Below are positions 9,315 through 18,072 of a stretch of DNA of 27,506 bases, piece by piece. The position numbers were made by a program, and so were the translations under genes. A model generated the notes under the pieces. That model searched no databases, was not told the DNA's origin, and worked only from the letters and a program-made list of their open reading frames with translations. This stretch comes from Reticulitermes lucifugus (taxonomy: Eukaryota > Arthropoda > Insecta > Blattodea > Rhinotermitidae): positions 1 to 27,506 of the forward strand of contig JAKCWW010004242.1 of NCBI GenBank assembly GCA_026260175.1. Reading direction: 5' to 3'. Positions within the stretch are counted from its first letter, which is position 1. Every line of letters starts with the position of its first letter.

Positions 9315-9842
9315 AAAGGTTAATTGTTCATGCATGGTGTTGAGGTAAATGTGAATATCTGATGTGGTAATAGCAGTGAGGTGGATTATGATGTGGATGT
9401 AACGGTTGATGGCAGTTACGATAATGAAAATGAGGTGAAATAGTGTGACATGTCTTATCTGAAAGCTCTGCCTTGGGTTGTGTTGTTGTATCACTTTAAA
9501 ATTTACCGTGTGTGCCCTCTGGTAAAATATCTGTCTCACCATGTTTAGTTTACATTTAGTCAAGTAGTTACTTCCAGTAGTATTGAATCCTTAACTCCAG
9601 CACATCACTGGTCCCATAAAAACTCACAGCTAGATGTTCAGCACTTTTTTTTTTTATTTGGGGTGTTTGAGGCCCATATCTGAGCCCAGAGACTGACCAT
9701 CCCCACTGAGGTTTTATGATTTTTCGTGGGCCCTTCCCAGTCATCATTCACAGATTAATCTGCATAACCTAGGCACTTCTTCATGTATTAGAGGAGAATT
9801 GTGGGATTTAAAGTTCTGACAGTGGTGAATGTAAAAATTACA
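9315..9842. other. Non-coding interval with a poly-T tract and unclassified repeat-like sequence
   Basis: Purine-rich GATGTGG/GAGGTG sequence (9340-9440) is followed by a poly-T run near 9646-9655 and a GC-richer block (9659-9745) containing GGCCCATATCTGAGCCCAGA. The latter looks like transposon-derived sequence, but I cannot place it and see no second copy in the window. Confidence 0.35.
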
Positions 9843-9998
9843 GTTCTCTGGATGAGGCTCTGTAGTGTGGCAGACACATACCAGTGTTTCAGAGGAACTT
9901 GCTGCCTGTGGCTTCAGAGTGGAAGATAGAGGCAAGCAGATTCATCTGAAATATTGGTACCTGTCCACCACACTACATGGTGTCATATCCCAGAAGAC
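9843..9998. repeat. Palindromic CTTCTGGG-family element, copy 2 (156 bp)
   Basis: The two halves are inverted copies: the left half runs GTTCTCTGGATGAGGC..GTAGTGTGG..TTTCAGAGGAACTTGC, and the reverse complement of the right half runs GTCTTCTGGGATATGACACC..GTAGTGTGG..TTTCAGATGAATCTGC. The arms meet around 9915-9930. This is the clearest full copy and defines the family's terminal repeat. Confidence 0.82.
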
Positions 9999-11262
9999 AC
10001 TAATGTTACAGGAAGTGGACATTAAATTGCATGGAAGCAAAACATATTATCAGTTGTTTATGTTTCTGTAAAGGCAAGACAAACATTTTAACATTTTACA
10101 AAGTAAATTGTTATTCTTCTGGAAAACTACAAAAGAAAAGTTGTTTAATTTTTCCATGCACATCATTCTAGTTTGCTTCTGTGCTGGTCAGATTATATAC
10201 TGTATGTTGAATACTGTTTGTTGTGCTCAGGGGCTGTGCTCACTTGAGCAGCTGTAGTTTCAATTTCTAGTGAATATGTTTATTTCAGAATCATTAAGAT
10301 ATTGAATGTTGGTACGTGTGGCTACATTTTTGTAATTAACAACTATACCCATTGAAAATTGTCAGATTTTTCTGAATGTGATATAATATTGGTTTGACTT
10401 GTGGAACACACAGACCATTTTTTGTGAGGCTTTCATTCCATTATAACAGTAGTGATGAAAAAAGTGTTTCGTTTAAGGGACATTATGACAAGATTGGACA
10501 TTTATGATGTTATTCATATACTGAAATATCACTTTATGTAGTGGGATATAGAGAGTTTTTTTTATGTTGGTGCATTTAGTGTTCATTCCTCCTGATATTC
10601 TCAGAAAGTATATATTCATTGTTTACAGCTAGTTAATTAATGTGTGCATAAAGAAACACATCCTTTCTATTTCAGCTACAAACTAGACTGAAATGTAAAT
10701 CAGTGCATTGCTAGAAGCACTGTCTGTGTTATCAGTCCTCAGACTTTTATGGTAGTTTGATGCTAATCTCATTCTCATTGATGACACTATTGTTATGTGA
10801 GATGCTTTTCACTCAAGATTTATACTTCAGGCCATGAAGTTGGCACTGATTAGTGGATGTGTGGCTAGTGAAATTGAATTGTCGTATCGTTCTGTGTTTT
10901 CCATAGTTGGAATAATGTTTAAATATGGCACTGAAAAAAGGTATGTGTTCGAGTCAGCTTCTGTATACCTTTTCGCATTGAGTTTTTGCTAATTTGAGAT
11001 AGATAAATATCAAGATACGTGTAAATATTGTTGTAGCATAACCCTTTGGTGCCAGAAGTTAACTAGTCCATGCACAGTGTAATGATGAGAAAATCTCACT
11101 TCCATCAACGTCATCAGCCAAGAATGTGCAAAGTAATGGGTGGCTATTTAAATCCCAGGTCTTTTAGAGAGTACATGGGACACTTAATTCTGGTTCCAAA
11201 GATATAATGTAACATAACTTGTTAATTTTGAGATTATCATGGCAGTGACTATGAAGAGTACT
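9999..11262. other. Approximately 1.26-kb AT-rich interval without recognisable features
   Basis: I found no open frame with family resemblance, no RNA gene and no repeat shared within the window. Poly-T stretches and TGTA motifs are frequent, compatible with intergenic DNA or a long 3' UTR. Confidence 0.45.
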
Positions 11263-11369
11263 GTCTTCTGGAATGTGACACCACACAGTTAATTCAGAGA
11301 AATCTGCCGCCTCCATCTGCAGGATAGGCACCTGTGTGCTAAGATAGATGACATCACATCCCAGAAAAC
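11263..11369. repeat. Palindromic CTTCTGGG-family element, copy 3 (107 bp, shortened)
   Basis: Begins GTCTTCTGGAATGTGACACC and ends ATCACATCCCAGAAAAC. The centre has CCGCCTCCATCTGCAGGA, a changed version of the family's CCTCCATCTTCAGGG. Middle parts of both arms are missing. Confidence 0.75.
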
Positions 11370-11397
11370 TAACTTCATGTAGCAGGTTCCTTCATTA

Positions 11398-11716
11398 TAC
11401 GATAACAGTTCCACAGCTAGTAAAGAAACTGCTCCCATGTTATGGAACTTGAGGCTTCATTGCCATGTTTACAAGATCCTGCCACTTGTCCCTGTCCTAA
11501 GCCAGATGAAACCAGTCCACACCCTTCCATCCTGTTTCGTGAAGATCCATTTTAATATTATCCTTCCATTTAAGCCTAGGTCTTCCAGATGGTCTCTTTC
11601 CTTCAGGTTTCTTCACTAAAACCCTTATGGATTTCTCTTTTCCCCGATGCTTATTACATACTCTGCTCATCTCATCCACCTTAATTTGATCACCTGAATA
11701 CCCTAGGTGACTTAAT
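11398..11716 (-). pseudogene. Non-LTR retrotransposon reverse-transcriptase C-terminus, fragment
   Basis: The minus strand encodes VKKPEGKRPSGRPRLKW, KDNIKMDLHETGWKGVDW and, frame-corrected, LAQDRDKWQDLVNMAMK. This is the characteristic C-terminal tail of insect endonuclease-reverse-transcriptase retroelements. The catalytic domains are absent. It lies head-to-head with a plus-strand fragment of the same kind at 11729. Confidence 0.82.
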
Positions 11717-11728
11717 CTGAGTATTATT

Positions 11729-11950
11729 GGGATGATCAAATCAAGGAAGATGAGATGGTTAGGACATGCAGCATGCATGGTACATGTGAGAAATGCATCT
11801 AAAGTTATACTTAGAATACCTGAAGGGAAGATACCACTTGGGTTTAGTGTACATGGAGGAATATTACTGAAATTGATCTCAAAGGGATATGATGTGAAGG
11901 TATGTATTGGCTGCATCTGGTTCAGGATAGAGTACAGTGATAGGCACTTG
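11729..11950 (+). pseudogene. Second retrotransposon tail fragment, opposite orientation
   Basis: The plus strand encodes MIKSRKMRWLGHAACM, then a diverged VILRIPEGKIPLG, and further on relics of the 'WIHLAQDR' segment in another frame. This corresponds to the same protein tail as the minus-strand fragment at 11398-11716 but starts slightly earlier in the protein, so two independent insertions (or an inverted rearrangement) meet near 11720. Confidence 0.78.
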
Positions 11951-11953
11951 TAA

Positions 11954-12245
11954 AGTCAGTGCTTACATGTTTAAGTCTGTAAAATGTAGAGAATTTCTTG
12001 ATTGGCCACAGGAACTATCAGTTTCTCAAGATGGAACCTCCTGCATGCAGTCATTTATGCCATAAAATGCTGCAGTGTTACCCACTCATCTTTGTAGTGA
12101 ACAATGTTGCTTCATTCTGGGAGGTCCCATGTTCAGGTCATAGTCCAGAGACTTGCTGTCCTTAACCCTTAACAAAAGCTTGTCCAGTATACAGGATTCA
12201 AGTAGGGCTACACCCCAAGAAATTCATTGTATTTATTCAGGCAAC
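11954..12245. other. Interval with nothing recognisable
   Basis: No coding region or repeat could be supported between the retrotransposon tail and the shared repeat starting near 12250. Confidence 0.4.
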
Positions 12246-12249
12246 AAGG

Positions 12250-12410
12250 ACATATACATTTTTAAGACATGCTGCACAATCTCTGTTTTATTTCCAACAA
12301 AATGCCACTTGTTTCATAATAGTGTCTCTTTTCTTTTCCCAAATAATAATCATGTGCATAAAACATACACTAAAATTTAAATCCCCCCTCCCCATTATTT
12401 AAAGGTACAA
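12250..12410 (+). repeat. Dispersed repeat shared with 25510-25650, copy 1
   Basis: Contains TTTTAAGACATGCTGCACAA, TGTTTTATTTCCAACAAAA, GCCACTTGTTTCATAA and ACTAAAATTTAAAT in the same order and orientation as at 25520-25640. No terminal repeats or coding capacity are evident; the element class is unknown. Confidence 0.78.
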
Positions 12411-12714
12411 GGCGGTTGGCATTCTCCAGTCCCGCGGTAAGAAGTGGGATATTTCCTTATAGACCATGACCACTTCATCATCTAGTCAGACACTACAACT
12501 GCTAGAGTTGACTAGGTATCATTATATACACAAATATTCAAATTGGCCATGTCCATTCAAGTTACTCTACATAATCATTATCTCCTTTCATTTATTGCTA
12601 AGTACATTCTGCAACTGGTAGAGTGTCAATAAAAGACATTTCAACCAACTTACTGTGAAATAAAATGGAAATTCAGTGGCATTACCTTTAGTGAAGAATA
12701 ATGGTTTTCTTGGA

Positions 12715-12869
12715 AATTGGTACCGTGTAGCATGGTAGATGTGTGTCAAGAGTCTTTGGGAGGAAACTGACGCTCTTTACAATATTCTGTCCAGAAGATG
12801 AGCGCAATAGGTTTCTCTAACACAGTGATAACCACCTTCTACAGTGTGTGACGTCACATCTCACAAGAC
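12715..12869. repeat. Palindromic CTTCTGGG-family element, copy 4 (diverged)
   Basis: The right end CAGTGTGTGACGTCACATCT..CAAGAC is the complement of a diverged GTCTTCTGGGATGTGAC..GTAG terminus. The left half keeps ACCGTGTAGCATGGTAGA and GGAGGAAACTG. The centre carries CCAGAAGATGAGC. Confidence 0.55.
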
Positions 12870-14137
12870 ATGTAATCTTGATATTCATGAATGTGAGAAC
12901 CTTGAAATTCCCAATGATTTTTGGGATTTTTATGGCCTACAGATTATAATCATTAAATATATAAATTTATGGTTTTAAGACAAGTAGTGGGCACACTTGA
13001 ATGAAATAAGAATTATACAAAACTTTGACTGGAGAAAGGCCATTTGCTAGAATTAAATATACATGGGACAATAAAATTAAAATTCATCTTAGAGAAATAT
13101 GAAGTGGATTAACCTTGCTCTATTAGCAGGTTGAACACTGTAATAAGTCTTCAGGTTCCATAGCAACAGAATCTCTTGATCAGGCGAGTGACTCTGTAAT
13201 TGCTAAGACAGCAAACTGTACAGTGGCTATAACACAGACATTGTTTATGGGGATGCTGGGATACAGGCTGGTGGGAAAAGTGCAGAGTTCTGAACAGACA
13301 CCAGGATCTGTGTGGCATTGCCTCATCTTTTGTCACATGCCAAATTTGTTTTTAGAAGCTGTAATCTAGTTTAATTAACATTGAACTGTGATCAGTTGAA
13401 CTATGTCAACTAATGCTGTGCCTTAAAACAATTTCAATGAAGATACGTTTGTAAATTGCATTTCATTGTTTTGTTAAGACATACTAAAATCTCAGACATT
13501 CAGAGACCTGTATTAGTCTCCACAAATGTTGGTTTGTAACTCAAATTTGATGAGCTGATTGCCTGAGATTATGTTAGTGTGTTTTGTTAAGACATTTGAC
13601 TGGTCCAAGAGGAATAGTTTCTATTAATTATGGTATTTTGCAATGTGAAAGACAGACGATGTATATTTCTGTATATTTATTTTAATGGTGTTAAATAAAA
13701 ACTTTTAAAAACTGTTTGGTTTCTGACCATCCCTTCTATATTCTGATGTTACCAAAGCTAATGACAAGATGACTGGATGAATCAGTAGTGAAACCTCATT
13801 AAAATTTTGAGTATTGCAACTGTGTTGCTGCAAAAGCTTAAAAGCTCTCATGAACAGCACTTATTTTACAAGTTTCCACACTATCCATACAAACTCCATT
13901 GCATGTAGAGCTTCATACACTGAAACAGACTGCAATGCATCCTTCACCCAATTGGCCTAAAATTCATCATATAAACATGGCCAAATTGTTTGAATCTGTA
14001 GTAAGGACAGCAGAATGAAATGGATGAATGAGCCAGCATCCTGAAAAAATCTTTTAGTCATAGTCTACTAGGCTGCAGCCCAGTGCAGGATTTAAGAAGT
14101 TTCAACTACAATACTGATAAACATAAACCCTAATCCT
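12870..14137. other. Approximately 1.27-kb AT-rich interval; orphan AATAAA at 13694
   Basis: No gene is recognised. A minus-strand open frame at 13151-13336 has no known domain. The stretch 13630-13720 looks like a transcript 3' end: TGTATATTTCTGTATATTTA followed by AATAAA (13694-13699) and a T-rich downstream region. No matching coding region is nearby. Confidence 0.4.
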
Positions 14138-14383
14138 CAGTTCCATAGCTAGGCTTTCTGACGGCCGGAGCAAGTACTAACAATGGCCGCCCCTAACAGA
14201 AATTACGCACTTTAAAAACAGAATCATATCAATCTCCTTTCATTTTGCTCAATAACTTAAAATTTGTTATACGCAGTCAAATATTTACATTTAAAATATT
14301 CAATTTGCTGCCCATATTGAGACCCCTTGACCTCTAGCACCTTGGGCGGCTGCATCGCTTCCCCTTCCCCAGGTACGTCCCTG
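14138..14383. mobile_element. Possible hAT-like MITE (246 bp)
   Basis: The left end reads CAGTTCCATAGCTAGGCTTT and the complement of the right end reads CAGGGACGTACCTGGGGAAG, both resembling the CAGGG(A/G)CGTAnCTAGG termini of hAT-type non-autonomous elements. Both ends are GC-rich with matching GGCCGGAGCAAG/GCCGCCCAAGG segments. No clean 8-bp target duplication was found, so confidence is moderate. Confidence 0.55.
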
Positions 14384-14384
14384 C

Positions 14385-14512
14385 TAACCGTACCCTATCT
14401 TCTAACGTAACCTAGCGTAAGCTATTATAAACTGACCTACCATAACATAGCGTAACCTATCCTGTTCTACCGTATCCTAACTTAACACAACATAACGTAA
14501 CCCAAACAAGTA
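14385..14512. repeat. Degenerate CCTAA/CGTAACCTA-rich tract
   Basis: Words such as CTAACCGTACCCTA, CGTAACCTAGCGTAA, CGTAACCTATCCT and CATAACGTAACCCAAAC recur about every ten bases. The composition recalls the insect telomeric repeat (TTAGG/CCTAA), but no exact tandem array remains. Confidence 0.5.
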
Positions 14513-15092
14513 AAAAAAGCATATGAAGTAAAATTATATTGGAGTTCTTCAGTGGCAACGTAGAACGGATTTTGAACAAGGCGGGCATTGGTATTTGCGA
14601 CCACAGATTAATACCTCATTGCGAACGGCAGGATTAACAATGGTGTGCAATCAAGCGATACTATTGCAAACATAGAACATACAAATTACAAGAACAAGCT
14701 TTTCCATTCCTGTCTTTTAATACACATTAACGCCAAAGTCCTAAACCTAGTCCAACATAGATCAGATGTATTATGTATCTTGACACAGTGTGGCTTAAAC
14801 ATATTATTGTACTTCACGAATATTCTAAGAACAGTAGTAATCTGTGGTAGTAAGGGCCGAAAATACTTAATTTTCCCTCTCACTTTTTTATATCACTTAT
14901 CGTTAGGTTTAAACCTAATTTTAATTTTAATTATTTGATTTTAGTAATTGATGACTTTATAAAACATAACATACAATAGCTACTATGATGATATCAATAA
15001 GGATGAAAAGCTACAATGGACTACTCGTAATTATGGGATCTCACCACGTTCTTGTGTACGCTTTTTTCCTTTATTTTACAAGATTTTGTACA
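14513..15092. other. Uncharacterised interval upstream of a hammerhead-like motif
   Basis: An open frame at 14645-14938 (+) encodes a Leu/Ile-rich peptide without a recognisable domain. Given the motif at 15098 it may be the body of a decayed Penelope-like element, but I cannot identify reverse-transcriptase or GIY-YIG motifs. Confidence 0.3.
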
Positions 15093-15097
15093 ACAGC

Positions 15098-15126
15098 CTG
15101 ATGACGGTCCAAAAAGGGACCGAACC
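15098..15126 (+). ncRNA. Hammerhead-like motif, strong stem II but damaged core
   Basis: CTGATGA (15098-15104), extra C, then stem GGTCC/GGACC (15106-15110 with 15117-15121, loop AAAAAG), then GAACC where GAAAC is expected. The stem is perfect, yet one core A is missing, so the motif is probably inactive. It lies about 410 bp upstream of the TRAP-beta start codon. Confidence 0.5.
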
Positions 15127-15379
15127 ATAATAAACATACGGTTGTGTTGTACTGAACATTCGACTATTTATTTCTTGATATTGATATTAGAAAGTTACAA
15201 ACATAAATCAAAAGAATCCCTGGTCAAACGTGACCCTTTGCCACGCGAAGTAAGTTGCATCTCCCAAATCTATGATTTCCCCGGCCATTCGTTGCGAGAG
15301 ATCTACGTGTTCAGCAGTGATACCAAGATTGACGACATTGCACATGAAGTCCTGGTATGCGATCATTACCAGTAGTTGG

Positions 15380-15538
15380 CAATACCGGGCAAGTATCGTT
15401 TCGCTCTGCCGTAGATGAGTTGGCAGCCAGGTGGCCGAGGTATGTCCGGACGCGGTGGCAGGGAGCAGTAACCACATGTGTGGAGTAGTAGCACGTTGAT
15501 GAGGTTTTCAATAATATTTTGTTAATTGCTGTTTAACG
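15380..15538 (+). promoter_or_regulatory. SSR2: Likely 5' UTR/promoter-proximal region of the TRAP-beta gene
   Basis: GC content rises between about 15385 and 15480 directly upstream of the start codon, after several kilobases of AT-rich repeats. A perfect E-box palindrome CACATGTG lies at 15473-15480, 58 bp before the ATG. The AT-rich bases just before the ATG (TGTTTAACG) could be 5' UTR. No TATA box or transcription start can be assigned by eye. Confidence 0.4.
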
Positions 15539-15682
15539 ATGAAATTTATAAGTTTCTTAGCTCTCGTGGCCCTAACTAGTTATGTAAATGGTAACGATGA
15601 AGAAGAAACCGGTGCCAGATTGCTTATTTCGAAGCATATACTGAACAAATATCTGGTTGAAGACATGGACATTGTAGTTAAG
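15539..15682 (+). CDS. SSR2: TRAP-beta exon 1 (start codon, signal peptide)
   Basis: 48 codons ending VVK, donor AAG|GTTTGT. The ATG is the first in frame and starts a clear signal peptide, with [17 protein letters not shown] following as in homologues. Confidence 0.96.
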
Positions 15683-17634
15683 GTTTGTACAACCGTCATA
15701 TTTTATTATCTGTTAGAAAAATTAAAATCCGGGTACGTTAGTGATTTTTATAGTTACAACCTTCTTTACAGTACACGTTATATAATGTTGGTACCAGTGC
15801 TGCTCTTAGTGTTCAGCTGAGTGACAACAGTTTCCACCCAGAAGCCTTCACTGTGGTGGCTGGACAGTTCAACATCAAACTTGATAGAATTCCTCCAGGG
15901 ACCAATGTATCTCATGTAGTGGTTGTTAGACCAAGGAAATCTGGTCACTTCAACTTCACAGCTGCGGAAGTCAACTACAGGCCAACAGAGGATGCATCTG
16001 AAGTGAGTTTTTTTCTTGCGGACCCTTCACTTCAAACTTCTGATACCTGCATTGTCACTGTTTATACAAATATTAGTAAATTTACAGTTTAGTGACCCTA
16101 AACTGAGTACATCCAAAATGAAGAGTAAGCTGTGTATGAAAACAAAGAGAGAATAAGAACTTTTTGAGATTGGTGTAAAGATTATTTTCATTTAAAAGCA
16201 CTTACATAATATTAGTAGCAGAGTGCATCTCAGCACAGTCCAACTGATTTTCATCTGCTTCTCAAACATTTTTGATGCACACAGGGAAAACAAATCATAG
16301 TGTAACTCAAATGGCCAATTATCAGGTTCTTCCATAAAAATGCTACACAGCTTATTGTTTCTCACAATCAAGCCAATTATAAATTCCTTCTAACATGACT
16401 GACCACAGTCCTGTGTTGGTAAATCAATGCTATAGGGTACAGTGACAATTTGGATACAGTTAAACGTGAGGAATGTACAACAGCTTTGATGTTTCAGCTG
16501 CAAGTCGCTGTGACAAGCGAGCCAGGCGAGGGTCGCATCATTGCCTTCCGTGACTATGACAAGAAGTTCTCTTCACACATAGTAAGTCTTAATGCTATAC
16601 AGTTGCTAGTGGAATTTCAGGCTTCTGCCACGATGTAAATGACATCTGTGCTGTTCTGTGATTTTACACAGCATAGAGTTGTAATTCCATACTGACGTTT
16701 CGGGACAACCCATCGATCCCACCTTCAAGGGTGAAGCAGTCAGACTGCTTGACCCTTGAAGATGGGACCAATAGTTTGTCCCAAAATGTCGGTATGAAAT
16801 TACCACTCTACACTGCATAAAAACCGAGAAGAGCGCACATCTTAGTTGCTAATGTAACCACACTTTGTTCAGGGCAGTATTTGTTGAATTCATTTACTCG
16901 TTAATTCAAAGACATCAGTAGCTGAAATTATGTAGTGTCTCATGACAGGATGATTACTATTGCATTGGAAAAGATGTAGAAGGAAACAGTTGCAGTTTAA
17001 TTTTAAGATATTATCCCACATTTACTTGGCAGGACTAAGGAAAACCACAAAATAAAAATGTTAAGTTAGGGTACCTGTTGTACTGGTTGAAATTTTAAGC
17101 CAGATGTCCCAAATATGAAGCAGTAGTGCCAACCACATAAGCACAACATTCAGTACTAATATTTCAATTGACCCTTTTCTGTTTTAATCACGGATTTTGT
17201 ATTTACAATTATTATTTATACTGGAATAATACCCAATATTTAAAAGTAAGATAGACCACTATAATTTCCAACTGAATTCTATGTAGAGTGAATGCTCAAC
17301 TACAACTTACTTTGCTTTTCATCTTCCCTTTTTGTCATACATTTATCTTATAAGTTGGCCAAATATCAGCTGACCCGAAACACATCCCTGTACAAAAGAA
17401 ATCCAGTAGCTTGAGGATTACCAGATGCCACGTTACATTCATCTATTTTCAAACAGCAGACAGACATCATATATTGAGTCTTTTATTTGTCAGCTCGACT
17501 GGGGAGCATTTGCAGTCATGACTCTGCCGTCACTGGCAATTCCATTCCTGCTGTGGTACTCCAGCAAGTCCAAGTATGAGAAACTGAGCAAGGCACACAG
17601 CAGAAAGGAGGAACGTGGGACTGCCAAGGAGTGA
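15539..17634 (+). CDS. SSR2: Translocon-associated protein subunit beta (TRAP-beta), complete, four exons
   Basis: Joining 15539-15682, 15772-16002, 16498-16581 and 17494-17634 gives 199 residues; every intron is phase 0 with GT-AG borders. The protein begins with a signal peptide ([18 protein letters not shown]), then the conserved GARLL motif, a lumenal beta-sandwich domain with N-glycosylation sites NVS and NFT at the family's conserved positions, and one membrane segment ([20 protein letters not shown]). The cytosolic tail is basic and longer than in the 183-residue human protein. TRAP-beta is a subunit of the four-part TRAP complex that sits with Sec61 at the ER membrane and assists translocation of secretory proteins. 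Length, motif order and the LLWYSSK sequence make the identification secure. The gene converges on HSD17B4. Confidence 0.97.
15772..16002 (+). CDS. SSR2: TRAP-beta exon 2 (lumenal domain)
   Basis: The acceptor is CTTCTTTACAG after an 89-bp intron. It encodes [18 protein letters not shown] through [10 protein letters not shown], 77 codons, with both N-glycosylation sites. The donor is GAA|GTGAGT. Confidence 0.96.
16498..16581 (+). CDS. SSR2: TRAP-beta exon 3
   Basis: 28 codons, [14 protein letters not shown] to KKFSSHI, between acceptor GATGTTTCAG and donor GTAAGT. It corresponds to the human '[24 protein letters not shown]' segment. Confidence 0.95.
16669..16815. repeat. 147-bp palindrome with a hammerhead-like core in each arm (TRAP-beta intron 3)
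   Basis: The arms mirror each other about position 16742. On the plus strand the right arm reads CTTGAAGATGGGAC, loop, GTCCCAAAATGTCGG; on the minus strand the left arm reads CTTGAAGGTGGGATCG, loop, TTGTCCCGAAACGTCAG. Each has the CUGAnGA-like box, a stem II and a GAAAC-like box, and both flanks share ATTCCATAC/ATTTCATAC. Arm identity is roughly 80-85% by eye. Confidence 0.85.
17494..17634 (+). CDS. SSR2: TRAP-beta exon 4 (membrane segment, stop)
   Basis: The acceptor is TTTATTTGTCAG. It encodes [13 protein letters not shown] through the membrane segment, [12 protein letters not shown] and a charged tail to TGA at 17632-17634. Confidence 0.97.
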   Translation, partial: LDWGAFAVMTLPSLAIPFLLWYSSKSKYEKLSKAHSRKEERGTAKE

Positions 17635-17700
17635 CTATGAATGTGTTATGTATTACTAAGAGTATGTATTTAATAAAAATATTAATCTTACAAAAATAAT
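17635..17700 (+). terminator. SSR2: TRAP-beta 3' UTR and poly(A) signal
   Basis: AATAAA at 17672-17677, 38 bp after the stop codon, is the only canonical signal. Cleavage would be expected around 17690, giving a very short 3' UTR. Confidence 0.8.
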
Positions 17701-17955
17701 CTTTTAATATAACAATTCTGTCTTATTTAGACAAAACATGAGCAAAAAGCATAGCAGCCCATAAAATAACACCATACCCCCTAACACCTGTTTAACAATT
17801 TGTAGTACCTTCAGCACTGCAGCATGAATCTTTTTGATAGGTTTGACATCAAGTGCTTGAACGACAGTCAATGTGGGATACCAAACCATAACCACACAGT
17901 GTAATTTAAACCCCCGTCAGAACCACATGTCGTGCAAGCATTGCTACCAATACAA
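17690..17955 (-). other. HSD17B4: Probable 3' UTR of HSD17B4
   Basis: This is minus-strand sequence downstream of the TGA at 17958-17956. Candidate signals are AATAAG (complement of CTTATT near 17722) and ATTAAA (complement of TTTAAT, 17703-17708). An open frame at 17704-17895 (minus) lies entirely in this UTR and has no recognisable domain. Confidence 0.6.
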
Positions 17956-18072
17956 TCACAGCTTGGACTCTTCCCTTAGCAACGCAGACAATTTCTGTGT
18001 CAGCATAATGTTGCCTGCCACCTTCAACTTGCCCTGTATGAATGCTGCCTGTGGATTCAGCTTTCCTGATGC
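17956..18072 (-). CDS. HSD17B4: HSD17B4 last exon (SCP2 end, PTS1)
   Basis: The acceptor is TTGTTCATTTGCAG. It has 38 codons from [11 protein letters not shown], through [15 protein letters not shown], to SKL and TGA. The human protein reads GKLDPQKAFF..GNIMLSQKL at the same place. Confidence 0.96.
   Translation of the reverse strand, partial: ASGKLNPQAAFIQGKLKVAGNIMLTQKLSALLREESKL

Noticed and set aside
14645-14938. 97-codon open frame as a small membrane protein
   Set aside because: Leu/Ile-rich because the DNA is AT-rich; no signal sequence, no homologous motif, surrounded by repeats.
15208-15511. Minus-strand open frames upstream of TRAP-beta
   Set aside because: They overlap the likely promoter and 5' UTR and show no recognisable domain.
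17704-17895. Minus-strand 63-codon open frame as a small hydrophobic protein
   Set aside because: It lies wholly in the HSD17B4 3' UTR after the SKL stop codon.
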